This document shows positions 15,921 to 23,220 of a stretch of DNA of 36,722 nt, piece after piece (the stretch's first letter is position 1; each line of letters starts with the position of its first letter). This DNA comes from Fermentimonas sp. (GTDB lineage: Bacteria > Bacteroidota > Bacteroidia > Bacteroidales > Dysgonomonadaceae). The notes below the pieces were generated by a model, which was not told the DNA's origin, did not search any database, and saw nothing but the letters and a program-made list of their open reading frames with translations. The translations under genes were made by a program, and so were the position numbers. The stretch spans positions 1 to 36,722 of the forward strand of contig JAQVXD010000025.1 of NCBI GenBank assembly GCA_028709385.1. The letters run 5' to 3'.

Positions 15921-16301
15921 ATGAATTTTCCTGAAAACTTAAAGTATTCTTCCGATCATGAATGGGTGAGAGTGGAAGGCAATGAAGCTTATGTTGGTAT
16001 TACCGATTTTGCTCAGGAAGAGCTGGGTGATATTGTTTACCTGGATGTTCCTACTGAAGGTGAAACTCTTGAACAGGGAGAGGTGTTTGGCAGTATCGAA
16101 GCAGTAAAAACAGTTTCTGACCTTATGATGCCTGTAAGTGGCGAGGTTTTGGAAATAAACCCTGAACTGGACGATGCCCCTGAACTTGTAAATAAAGAAC
16201 CTTATGGCAAAGGATGGATCATCAAAGTTTCTTTGGAAAACCCTGAAGAGGTTGATGGTTTAATGTCGGCAGCTGATTACAAAGAATTTATAGGAAAATA
16301 A
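15921..16301 (+). CDS. gcvH: Glycine cleavage system H protein
   Basis: The lipoyl carrier protein of the glycine cleavage complex; its lipoylated lysine shuttles the aminomethyl group from P protein to T protein and then to L protein. At 126 residues it has the standard length. It shows [19 protein letters not shown] (residues 24-42), then [12 protein letters not shown] with Lys63 as the lipoylation site, and ends with GWIIKV and a final helix [14 protein letters not shown]. The first gene of a tight four-gene operon; purE starts 4 bases after its stop. Linkage of gcvH to purE is also seen in other Bacteroidales. GcvP and GcvT are not in this window. Confidence 0.97.
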   Translation: MNFPENLKYSSDHEWVRVEGNEAYVGITDFAQEELGDIVYLDVPTEGETLEQGEVFGSIEAVKTVSDLMMPVSGEVLEINPELDDAPELVNKEPYGKGWIIKVSLENPEEVDGLMSAADYKEFIGK

Positions 16302-16305
16302 TTTT

Positions 16306-16812
16306 ATGAAGCCTATTGTAAGTATCATTATGGGAAGTACATCAGATCTTCCCGTAATGAAAAAAGCAGCCGAGTTTCTTGATGAAATGGAGGTTCCTTT
16401 CGAGATAAATGCATTATCTGCACACAGGACACCCGAAGAGGTTGAAAAGTTTGCCAAAGGTGCTTCAGAAAATGGAATCAAAGTAATAATTGCCGCTGCA
16501 GGTATGGCTGCACATTTGCCGGGTGTAATTGCATCAATGACAACAATACCTGTTATTGGTGTGCCAATCAACGCATCACTGGATGGTGTTGATGCTTTAC
16601 TCTCAATTGTACAGATGCCTCCGGGCATTCCGGTTGCCACTGTTGGTATAAACGGTTCTCTGAATGCAGCAATACTTGCCGTGCAAATGATTGCGACAGG
16701 AGACGTATCATTCCAGAATAAAATGGAAGAGTATAAAGTTTCTCTAAAAAATAAAATTAAAAAAGCCAACGAAGAGCTGGCACAGGTTTCATATAAATAT
16801 AAAACCAATTGA
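16306..16812 (+). CDS. purE: N5-carboxyaminoimidazole ribonucleotide mutase (class I PurE)
   Basis: Moves the carboxyl group of N5-CAIR to give CAIR in purine biosynthesis. The 168-residue protein has the phosphate/ribose-binding GSTSDLPVMKKA (residues 10-21), the catalytic histidine in SAHRTP (His40), then AAAGMAAHLPG (65-75), and SIVQMPPGIPVATVGIN followed by NAAILAVQM. These are the landmarks of the bacterial class I enzyme, which is an octamer of small subunits and works with PurK. It lies 4 bases after gcvH and 10 bases before the SIS-domain gene, so translation is probably coupled. Confidence 0.97.
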   Translation: MKPIVSIIMGSTSDLPVMKKAAEFLDEMEVPFEINALSAHRTPEEVEKFAKGASENGIKVIIAAAGMAAHLPGVIASMTTIPVIGVPINASLDGVDALLSIVQMPPGIPVATVGINGSLNAAILAVQMIATGDVSFQNKMEEYKVSLKNKIKKANEELAQVSYKYKTN

Positions 16813-16822
16813 GGTTTGTAAA

Positions 16823-17455
16823 ATGACGTTCGAAGAAATACAGACAATCCTGAAAAGGGAAACAAACGCAATACTTAATATTCCTATAACCGACCAATAC
16901 GAAAAAGCAATCGATTTGATTGTAGAGTACGTTCATGAAAAACGAGGCAAACTTGTAATAAGCGGTATGGGAAAAGCCGGACAGATAGGACAAAATATCT
17001 CAACAACATTCTGTTCAACTGGAACACCATCAATCTTTTTGCATCCCAGTGAGGCTCAGCATGGAGATCTTGGAGTGCTTCAGGATAATGATTTGCTTCT
17101 GCTCGTAACAAATTCGGGGGAAACACGAGAGATAATTGAGTTAATACAACTTGCCAGAGGTATGTATCAGAACATACCTATAATAGTAATAACCGGTAAT
17201 AAATCAAGCGTTCTTGCAAAAGAGGCTGATGTATTTCTTCTTACCGGAAATCCGAAAGAAGTGTGCCCGCTGGATCTTACGCCTACAACCTCCACAACGG
17301 TTATGACTGTTATGGGAGACATACTGGTTGTTGGCACAATGAATAGAATTAATTTCAGTGCGAGTGAGTACGCTAAAAGACATCATGGAGGTTATCTTGG
17401 AGATAAATCCAGAAATGCGGGAGTTCATGTTAAAGAACTAAATAAAGAAAAATAA
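16823..17455 (+). CDS. kdsD: Arabinose-5-phosphate isomerase, SIS domain only (KdsD/KpsF-like)
   Basis: Interconverts D-ribulose 5-phosphate and D-arabinose 5-phosphate, the first step to Kdo for lipid A core. It has the SIS motifs SGMGKAGQIGQNIS (47-60, with Lys51), HPSEAQHGDLG (74-84), NSGET (97-101), PLDLTPTTSTT and YAKRHHGGYLGD (182-193), the last holding the catalytic-type histidines 186/187. At 210 residues it lacks the pair of CBS domains of E. coli KdsD (328 residues). SIS-only isomerases are known in Bacteroides, so this could well be the main Kdo-pathway enzyme and not a truncated gene; other phosphosugar isomerisation cannot be excluded. Third gene of the gcvH operon. Confidence 0.88.
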   Translation: MTFEEIQTILKRETNAILNIPITDQYEKAIDLIVEYVHEKRGKLVISGMGKAGQIGQNISTTFCSTGTPSIFLHPSEAQHGDLGVLQDNDLLLLVTNSGETREIIELIQLARGMYQNIPIIVITGNKSSVLAKEADVFLLTGNPKEVCPLDLTPTTSTTVMTVMGDILVVGTMNRINFSASEYAKRHHGGYLGDKSRNAGVHVKELNKEK

Positions 17456-17467
17456 AGATACAACTGT

Positions 17468-19528
17468 ATGAAAAAAATAGTTTTTATGCTAACATCACTG
17501 TTACTGCTTGCAGCCTGCAACGGCAATAAAGCAGACACACAGTCGGTAGCCGACGATGGCATCGACTCAACATTTGAATATAAAGTAGATAAGTTTGCAG
17601 ACATTGAAATATTAAGATATCCGGTTCCGGGTTTCAATAGACTGTCACTTGAACAAAAAGAGCTTATCTATTATCTGTCTCAAGCAGCCCTTGAAGGCCG
17701 TGATATTTTATGGGATCAGCATAACCGTTTTAATTTGACTATACGCCGTGTTTGTGAAGGTGTATATGAGAATTATATGGGCAACAAATCTACTGATGAA
17801 TGGAAAATGTTCGAGACCTATCTGAAACAAATCTGGATGGCAAACGGAATTCATCATCACTACTCTGAAGATAAAATCATGCCACAGTTCACACAGGACT
17901 ATTTTGTTTCACTGGTGAAAAGTGTGGATCCGGGAAGAATGCCTTTCCGTGACGGGATGGCAGCAGATGAGACTCTCAGTGAAATAATTCCTGTAATGTT
18001 TGATCCTGCAGTAATGCCAAAAAGAATGAATCAGACACCAGGTGCAGATATTGTACAGACTTCTGCAGTTAATTTCTATGAAGGTGTTACTCAGAAAGAG
18101 GTTGAGGATTTCTACAACACAATGAAAGATCCTAATGATGATACTCCTGTTTCATATGGACTTAACAGCAAGGTAATCAAGGAAAACGGTGTTGTAACCG
18201 AGAAAGTATGGAAACTGGGCGGCATGTATGACAAAGCCATTGAACGAATTATAGGCTGGCTTGAGAAAGCATCTGCTGTTGCAGAAAACGATCATCAAAA
18301 AGATGTAATAAACTCTTTGATTGAGTTTTATAAAACAGGAAGTCTTGAAACTTTTGATGAATACTCTGTTAAATGGGTTACTGACACAACATCTCGTGTT
18401 GATTTTATTAATGGTTTTATTGAAACATATACTGACCCGATGGGACTTAAGGGCAGCTGGGAATCACTGGTTAACTTTAAAAGTATTGAAGCATCAGAAC
18501 GTACAAGGGTTATCAGTGAAAATGCCCAGTGGTTTGAGGATAATTCTCCTATAGACAATCGTTTTAAGAAGGAGGAAGTAAAAGGCGTTTCAGCTAAGGT
18601 TGTCACCGCTGCGATTCTTGGTGGCGATACATATCCTTCTACCCCGATAGGCATAAATCTGCCTAATGCAGATTGGATCAGACGAGATCATGGCTCAAAA
18701 TCAGTTACCATTGATAATATCACTTTTGCTTATGATAAAGCAGCTGAAGGTAACGGATTTAAAGAAGAATTTATGTGGAGTGATAACGAGATAGAGCTTA
18801 CTAAAAAATATGGTACAATGACAGATAATCTGCACACCGACTTGCACGAATGTCTTGGTCACGGTTCAGGTAAACTCCTTCCCGGTGTAAGTACTGATGT
18901 TCTTCAGGCATATGCTTCGCCTCTTGAGGAGACTCGTGCCGACTTGTTTGCTCTCTATTATCTTGCCGACCCAAAACTGGTAGAGTTGGGCCTACTGCCC
19001 GATAACGAGGCTTACAAGGCTGAGTATTATTCATATATTATGAATGGTGCTATGACTCAGTTAACACGTATACAACCGGGAAAAAATATTGAGCAGGCTC
19101 ATATGCGTAACCGTGCTACAATTGCAAACTGGGTAATTGAAAAAGGTAAGGCTGACAGTGTTGTAGTGTTTGAAAAGAAAGATGATAAGACTTACATAGT
19201 AATTAAAGACTATGATAAGCTGCGTGAACTTTTTGGCGAGCTGCTTGCTGAAGTACAGCGTATTAAATCGGAAGGTGATTTTGAAGCGGGTAAAAATTTG
19301 GTTGAAACCTACGGAGTTAAGGTAGATCAGAACCTTCATGCAGAAGTACTTTCCCGCTATGAAGCATTGAATATTGCACCATACAAGGGATTTGTGAATC
19401 CTGTTTACAAACTGGTTACTGATGATAATGGAAAGGTAATTGATGTAACCATTTCGTATGACGAAAACTATGTTGATCAGCAACTTCGTTATTCAAAACA
19501 GTATTCAGTGCTTCCTCTTAAAAACTGA
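17468..19528 (+). CDS. Dipeptidyl-peptidase III, lipoprotein (peptidase family M49)
   Basis: A zinc peptidase that removes dipeptides from the N-terminus of oligopeptides. The 686-residue precursor has a lipoprotein signal with Cys17 (LLLAAC), so it acts in the envelope. Zinc motif one is H460-E-C-L-G-H465 and motif two is E487-E-T-R-A-D492; the five-residue HECLGH spacing is the form seen in Bacteroidetes members, as opposed to the six-residue HELLGH-type spacing of some eukaryotic enzymes. The region HTDLHECLGHGSGKLLPG is well kept. It is the last gene of the gcvH operon (12 bases after kdsD) and is closed by a terminator at 19604-19646. It fits with the S46 peptidase as part of peptide scavenging. 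Confidence 0.93.
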   Translation: MKKIVFMLTSLLLLAACNGNKADTQSVADDGIDSTFEYKVDKFADIEILRYPVPGFNRLSLEQKELIYYLSQAALEGRDILWDQHNRFNLTIRRVCEGVYENYMGNKSTDEWKMFETYLKQIWMANGIHHHYSEDKIMPQFTQDYFVSLVKSVDPGRMPFRDGMAADETLSEIIPVMFDPAVMPKRMNQTPGADIVQTSAVNFYEGVTQKEVEDFYNTMKDPNDDTPVSYGLNSKVIKENGVVTEKVWKLGGMYDKAIERIIGWLEKASAVAENDHQKDVINSLIEFYKTGSLETFDEYSVKWVTDTTSRVDFINGFIETYTDPMGLKGSWESLVNFKSIEASERTRVISENAQWFEDNSPIDNRFKKEEVKGVSAKVVTAAILGGDTYPSTPIGINLPNADWIRRDHGSKSVTIDNITFAYDKAAEGNGFKEEFMWSDNEIELTKKYGTMTDNLHTDLHECLGHGSGKLLPGVSTDVLQAYASPLEETRADLFALYYLADPKLVELGLLPDNEAYKAEYYSYIMNGAMTQLTRIQPGKNIEQAHMRNRATIANWVIEKGKADSVVVFEKKDDKTYIVIKDYDKLRELFGELLAEVQRIKSEGDFEAGKNLVETYGVKVDQNLHAEVLSRYEALNIAPYKGFVNPVYKLVTDDNGKVIDVTISYDENYVDQQLRYSKQYSVLPLKN

Positions 19529-19603
19529 CAATATCCGATATGTGATATTTATATAGCTTAGGGATTTATTGAGCGTACCCTGAGAAATGAATAACTATAA
19601 TTA

Positions 19604-19646
19604 ATAAAAGGGGGTGTTTCACTTATGTGATTCCACCCTCTTTTAT
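19604..19646 (+). terminator. Intrinsic terminator of the gcvH-DPP III operon
   Basis: A 13-base-pair stem with one G-T pair: ATAAAAGGGGGTG (19604-19616) against CACCCTCTTTTAT (19634-19646), with a T-rich right arm. It falls between DPP III and folC and overlaps the in-frame upstream extension of folC. Confidence 0.8.
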
Positions 19647-19715
19647 TTACAGTTAAATTATTACATTTATCCTGTTTTACAAACATACATTTTCTCTGCA
19701 AAATCTTGTTTAAAT

Positions 19716-21002
19716 ATGAATTACAATGAGACTCTGGATTATCTGTACAGGCAGGCACCTGAATATCAACGCGTAGGACACTCAGCATATAAAGAAGGGC
19801 TTGACAATAGTCTGGCTTTAGATGAAATATTTGACCACCCTCACAGGAAATTCAAAACTATACACGTGGGCGGCACAAATGGGAAAGGATCTGTTTCCAA
19901 TCTTCTTGCGGCAATACTTCAGCAATCAGGATACAAAGTAGGGCTATACACTTCTCCTCACCTTATTGATTTCCGTGAACGCATTCGCATTAACGGCGAA
20001 ATGATAGACAGGGATTATGTGACTGACTTTGTGGAAAAATACAAAGAGCAATTTGAGCCAGTTATGCCCTCTTTTTTTGAACTGACAATGGAGATGGCAT
20101 TTTTATATTTTGCAGAACAGCAAGTTGATGTGGCTGTTGTTGAAGTAGGTTTGGGTGGCAGACTCGACAGCACAAACATAATTTCTCCAGATTTAAGCAT
20201 CGTTACAAACATCGGATTAGATCATATCAAATACCTTGGCGATACACTTCCTAAAATTGCAGTAGAAAAAGCAGGTATTATTAAGAAATACACTCCGGTT
20301 GTAATTGGAGAGATTGGTGATATTGAAGTCTCACAGGTTTTTATTGACAAAGCAAAATCTGTAGAAGCACCTATTATATTTGCTGAGCTATTTATGAATA
20401 ATTTCGTTGCTGAAAAAGCTGATAACAAGCTAATATATAAGTCAGATAATTTTCCAAATCTCAGAGGAGAATTAATCGGACCCGCTCAGGAGAATAATGC
20501 AAGGACAGTATTGACAGCTGTTGAGATTCTCACCGAATTAAATTATACTATCCCGAAAGATGCTGTATACAAAGGATTTGAAAATGTAGTTGAGATAACC
20601 GGATTAATGGGTAGATGGCAGGTGCTGAATTCATCTCCAAAAGTTATTTGTGACATAGCACACAATTCACACGGAATACGTTATTTAGCGGAAAGACTGG
20701 AATCTGAAGATTTTAAAACACTTCATTTTATATTTGGTATGGCAAATGATAAGGATACAGATTCTGTTATGAAGTTACTGCCTCAGAGTGCATCTTATTA
20801 TTTCACCAGGGCGTCTGTTGAAAGAGCTCTTGATGAAAAGATACTTGCGGTTCGTGCTGCAGATTACTGGTTGAAAGGTGACACCTACCCTAATGTTTCA
20901 GAAGCAGTGAAAGCAGCAATAAAAAATGCCGATAAAGATGATTTAATCTTCATCGGCGGTAGTTCTTTTATCGTGGCAGATGCACTGCCACTGTTTTTAT
21001 AA
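19716..21002 (+). CDS. folC: Bifunctional folylpolyglutamate synthase/dihydrofolate synthase
   Basis: Adds glutamate to dihydropteroate and to folates. The 428-residue protein has the ATP-binding P-loop in IHVGGTNGKGSVSNLL (about residues 49-64), then TSPHLIDFRERIRING, the VAVVEVGLGGRLDSTN motif, SIVTNIGLDHIKYLGDT, EKAGI, and in the C-terminal domain GLMGRWQVL and DIAHNSHG. These are the Mur-ligase-like signatures of FolC. The reading frame is open back to 19614, but that stretch overlaps the terminator hairpin, is unlike FolC, and ends just before MNYNETLDYLYRQAP, which is where homologues begin; so 19716 is chosen. It converges on a lipoprotein gene with only 7 bases between the stops. Confidence 0.95.
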   Translation: MNYNETLDYLYRQAPEYQRVGHSAYKEGLDNSLALDEIFDHPHRKFKTIHVGGTNGKGSVSNLLAAILQQSGYKVGLYTSPHLIDFRERIRINGEMIDRDYVTDFVEKYKEQFEPVMPSFFELTMEMAFLYFAEQQVDVAVVEVGLGGRLDSTNIISPDLSIVTNIGLDHIKYLGDTLPKIAVEKAGIIKKYTPVVIGEIGDIEVSQVFIDKAKSVEAPIIFAELFMNNFVAEKADNKLIYKSDNFPNLRGELIGPAQENNARTVLTAVEILTELNYTIPKDAVYKGFENVVEITGLMGRWQVLNSSPKVICDIAHNSHGIRYLAERLESEDFKTLHFIFGMANDKDTDSVMKLLPQSASYYFTRASVERALDEKILAVRAADYWLKGDTYPNVSEAVKAAIKNADKDDLIFIGGSSFIVADALPLFL

Positions 21003-21009
21003 TATCAAA

Positions 21010-21477
21010 TTACCATATCATTACAATTCGGAAATTATAATTCTGCCTGGCATTTTGATCTTGAAAACCGTCGGACGGTTCTATACAGAATGTAACTCTG
21101 TTTGTAAGGTGGCTATATTCAAAACTTATCGTTTCAGTAAAATCAATTTGACCGCCTTGACCATCATCTTCAAGAAAACTTCTGATATAGGGAAGTGGCA
21201 CCTGAACCTCATCAACATCCTGAGTTCCGAGGAAAACAAACCCTATAACAGCTCCGCTCTCATAAATAAAATCATCGATATATTCTAATTGTCTGACAGC
21301 TTCCCATCTATTCAGGTTTGAGTTCCAGCTCCATTGTGAAGCAGTTACACTGTGGTTTTCTACATTCCATGATGTTTCTACAAAGTCATCGCTTTTATCA
21401 CTGCAAGATGTCATTATAAAAGCTGTACCCAATAATAATATCCCTGCAAACAACGATATGAATAATTTTCTTTTCAT
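21010..21477 (-). CDS. Hypothetical lipoprotein, paralogue of the next gene
   Basis: A 155-residue predicted lipoprotein: MKRKLFISLFAGILLLG leader with lipobox Cys25 (MTSC). The frame runs 24 codons further upstream but without a signal peptide, so the start at 21477 is chosen. The mature part has SWNVENHSVTASQWSWN, a FIYESGAVIGFVFLG strand, VPLPYIRSF, IDFTETISFEY and the end NYNFRIVMIW. The gene at 21657-22253 has the same order of blocks (NWEIINLTVEQADWVWN, FIYEQGAQLGYVFIG, KLLPYVDTY, VYFTETISVDY, YNFRIVLIW). I do not recognise the family; a single beta-rich domain is likely. It is separated from its paralogue by a terminator. Confidence 0.75.
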   Translation of the reverse strand: MKRKLFISLFAGILLLGTAFIMTSCSDKSDDFVETSWNVENHSVTASQWSWNSNLNRWEAVRQLEYIDDFIYESGAVIGFVFLGTQDVDEVQVPLPYIRSFLEDDGQGGQIDFTETISFEYSHLTNRVTFCIEPSDGFQDQNARQNYNFRIVMIW

Positions 21478-21578
21478 AATTAATAAGTATTGAAAATTGT
21501 TAGTTGAAAGTAAGACCTGTAAAATCATCTTTCGTTTAATATAAAACAATAGTTTTGAAGAATAGTTTTAATAAAAAA

Positions 21579-21621
21579 AGCTACTGCCTATTAAATAATC
21601 AAATATAATCAGGCAGTAGCT
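21579..21621 (-). terminator. Intrinsic terminator after the longer lipoprotein gene
   Basis: AGCTACTGCCT (21579-21589) pairs with AGGCAGTAGCT (21611-21621), 11 base pairs around a 21-base A/T loop. The A tract at 21572-21579 gives a T run on the minus strand. It lies 36 bases beyond the stop of the gene at 21657. Confidence 0.78.
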
Positions 21622-21656
21622 ATTAAATATAGGTGAAAAGTTTACAAATATTTAAA

Positions 21657-22253
21657 TTACCAGATCAAAACTATCCGAAAATTGTATAATTGAGGAGCAT
21701 CCGGATCTTTTGCAAGTTGAGAATCCTTAATAAAAAATGCAACTGTGGAAGGATTTCCAAATTGATAATCAACACTTATTGTTTCGGTAAAATACACGGG
21801 GTTACCAAAATCATCATCCCCTGCATAATATGTATCAACATATGGCAGTAGTTTTTGCACCTCATTTACTCCTTGCTCACCTATAAAAACATAACCCAGC
21901 TGAGCTCCCTGCTCATAAATAAACTCTGTAAGTTCCGGCATATCAAAGATTGCCTCCCATTGCAGCGCATTCTCATTCCATACCCAATCTGCCTGTTCTA
22001 CAGTAAGATTTATGATTTCCCAGTTAGTGAATTCAAGACTGTTGTTGTTTTTGTTAATAGCATCGTCTATTAACTTTTGAATCTCTGTTTGACTTAACCC
22101 GTTAGAAGGGTTTTGATCCCTTAAAGCTTGCTCAATCATTCTTCTGGCTTCAGCTTCAGTTATGTAGTCATCTGGGACTGAACAAGCAAACCCTCCGAAC
22201 AATAGTGAAAATATCACGATTAAGATCAATAATGATTTATACTTATTACTCAT
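21657..22253 (-). CDS. Hypothetical lipoprotein with the same domain plus an N-terminal helix
   Basis: A 198-residue predicted lipoprotein (lipobox GFAC, Cys24). After the lipid anchor there is a charged helical section, residues 30-73, rich in Glu, Arg, Gln and Asn (EAEARRMIEQALRDQN, QTEIQKLIDDAINKNN), which could be a short coiled coil or stalk. From about residue 75 it shares the domain of its neighbour, ending YNFRIVLIW. It starts 6 bases after the DUF937 gene, so those two form an operon. Function not known. The pair looks like a tandem duplication in which one copy gained or lost the stalk. Confidence 0.75.
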   Translation of the reverse strand: MSNKYKSLLILIVIFSLLFGGFACSVPDDYITEAEARRMIEQALRDQNPSNGLSQTEIQKLIDDAINKNNNSLEFTNWEIINLTVEQADWVWNENALQWEAIFDMPELTEFIYEQGAQLGYVFIGEQGVNEVQKLLPYVDTYYAGDDDFGNPVYFTETISVDYQFGNPSTVAFFIKDSQLAKDPDAPQLYNFRIVLIW

Positions 22254-22259
22254 TTTTCA

Positions 22260-22850
22260 CTATCTTTTTTTACCAAACATATCAAGTATATCATCCATTG
22301 CATTGCCATCGCCATCTTTATCAAGTACACCACTTAAAATATCCATTATTCCTCCACCTGAACGGCTTTGTTGACTTCCTCCCATCAAACCGCCTAAAAG
22401 ATCACCCAATCCACCGGCATTAGTACTGGTTTGACGTTTTTCTTTACCTAAATATGCCATAACTATTGGTGCAAGTATTGCAAGAAGAGGGGCAATTTTG
22501 CCAGCACTTACACCTGTTTTCCTGGAAATACCCTGTTCAACTGCTGAGCGTTTATTTCCAAAAACATGTCCCAATATGCCTTCTCCGTCTTCTTGTAATT
22601 CCTGAGTATGACCTTGAAGCATTCCTGAGAGATTATCTAAAAGTGACCCATCATGTTTTGACTCTATGGCTCTGTTAAGACTCTCTGCTCCTTCCTTGGA
22701 TTGGGCATTTCTAGTCATTCCTGCCAAAATAGTAGGAATTGCTGCACTTACTACGCCGGATGCTTCTTTTTCATCCATACCGAACTTACCGGCAACATTC
22801 TTAATTAATGATTGCCCCATAGAGCTGTTTAGTAATTCTGTTATATCCAT
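22260..22850 (-). CDS. DUF937 (YidB-like) family protein
   Basis: A 196-residue protein of the DUF937 family. The N-terminal half is helical (MDITELLNSSMGQSLIKNVA, then EASGVVSAAIPTILAGMTRN), typical of this family. The middle has a hydrophobic, Pro/Ala/Leu-rich stretch (IAPLLAILAPIVMAYLG, about residues 119-135). The C-terminal part is a low-complexity Gly/Leu/Ser run (GGLGDLLGGLMGGSQQS) and then DKDGDGNAMDDILDMF, which looks like a calcium-binding DxDxDG loop. Its molecular role is unknown. First gene of an operon with the lipoprotein that follows 6 bases later, from the promoter at 22896-22925. Confidence 0.85.
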   Translation of the reverse strand: MDITELLNSSMGQSLIKNVAGKFGMDEKEASGVVSAAIPTILAGMTRNAQSKEGAESLNRAIESKHDGSLLDNLSGMLQGHTQELQEDGEGILGHVFGNKRSAVEQGISRKTGVSAGKIAPLLAILAPIVMAYLGKEKRQTSTNAGGLGDLLGGLMGGSQQSRSGGGIMDILSGVLDKDGDGNAMDDILDMFGKKR

Positions 22851-22895
22851 GTGCTTAAAGAGTTAAATTGTTAAACAAAAATGAAGTTTTATTGA

Positions 22896-22925
22896 CAAAT
22901 ATACAATATATAACAACCCAACAAG
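22896..22925 (-). promoter_or_regulatory. Promoter of the DUF937-lipoprotein operon
   Basis: On the minus strand, TATATTTG (22903 to 22896) is a full match to TAnnTTTG, and CTTG (22925 to 22922) fits three of four -33 bases at an 18-base spacing. The ATG is 46 bases downstream. Confidence 0.45.
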
Positions 22926-22966
22926 ATGTTTCGTTCTTCATTTATTTGATTGAGGAAGAAAACCAC

Positions 22967-23005
22967 GACTTAAAGAAGAGTTAACAGGACTTCAAGAAGG
23001 GTTAA
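22967..23005 (+). promoter_or_regulatory. Two direct repeats, 21-base period, upstream of the symporter promoter
   Basis: An 18-base element, GACTTAAAGAAGAGTTAA (22967-22984), recurs with two changes as GACTTCAAGAAGGGTTAA (22988-23005). The starts are 21 bases apart, two turns of the helix, so both would face the same side of DNA. They lie 36 bases before the -33 box of the likely promoter at 23041-23071. This fits an activator binding as a dimer on direct repeats. Apart from this and the two divergent promoters, I see nothing else in the gap 22851-23220. Confidence 0.5.
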
Positions 23006-23040
23006 TTAGTAACTCCAAAAACATTATGTAGCTGCATAAA

Positions 23041-23071
23041 CTTGTACTCAGGAAAAAAACTGTTATTTTTG
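23041..23071 (+). promoter_or_regulatory. Likely promoter of the Na+ symporter gene
   Basis: CTTG (23041-23044, three of four -33 bases), a 19-base spacer, then TATTTTTG (23064-23071), a full match to TAnnTTTG. The ATG is 149 bases further, leaving a long untranslated leader in which I see no clear structure. Confidence 0.42.
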
Positions 23072-23220
23072 TCAGTAACCTGGAATCTTAATAATTAAAC
23101 ATATATTTCAAAAGTAGATTAGTTAATTTTCCATTTAAACTTAATAAAAAACATGAAGTAACCTGTTAGTAAACATAGTTTTTTTGTTGCTTTAATAAAT
23201 ACTTCAGAAAACATTATTTT

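Noticed and set aside
16260-16871. 203-residue open frame antisense to purE
   Set aside because: It lies fully opposite purE and its neighbours, which have clear family motifs; the antisense product has no recognisable domain.
19061-19483. 140-residue open frame antisense to DPP III
   Set aside because: Shadow of the DPP III coding region; residues match no family and are biased by the complement of its codons.
19614-19715. 34-codon upstream extension of FolC
   Set aside because: It overlaps the terminator hairpin of the preceding operon, its residues are unlike FolC, and MNYNETLDYLYRQ fits the family start.
21478-21549. 24-codon upstream extension of the short lipoprotein
   Set aside because: The signal peptide with lipobox begins at the internal ATG at 21477; the extension would bury it.
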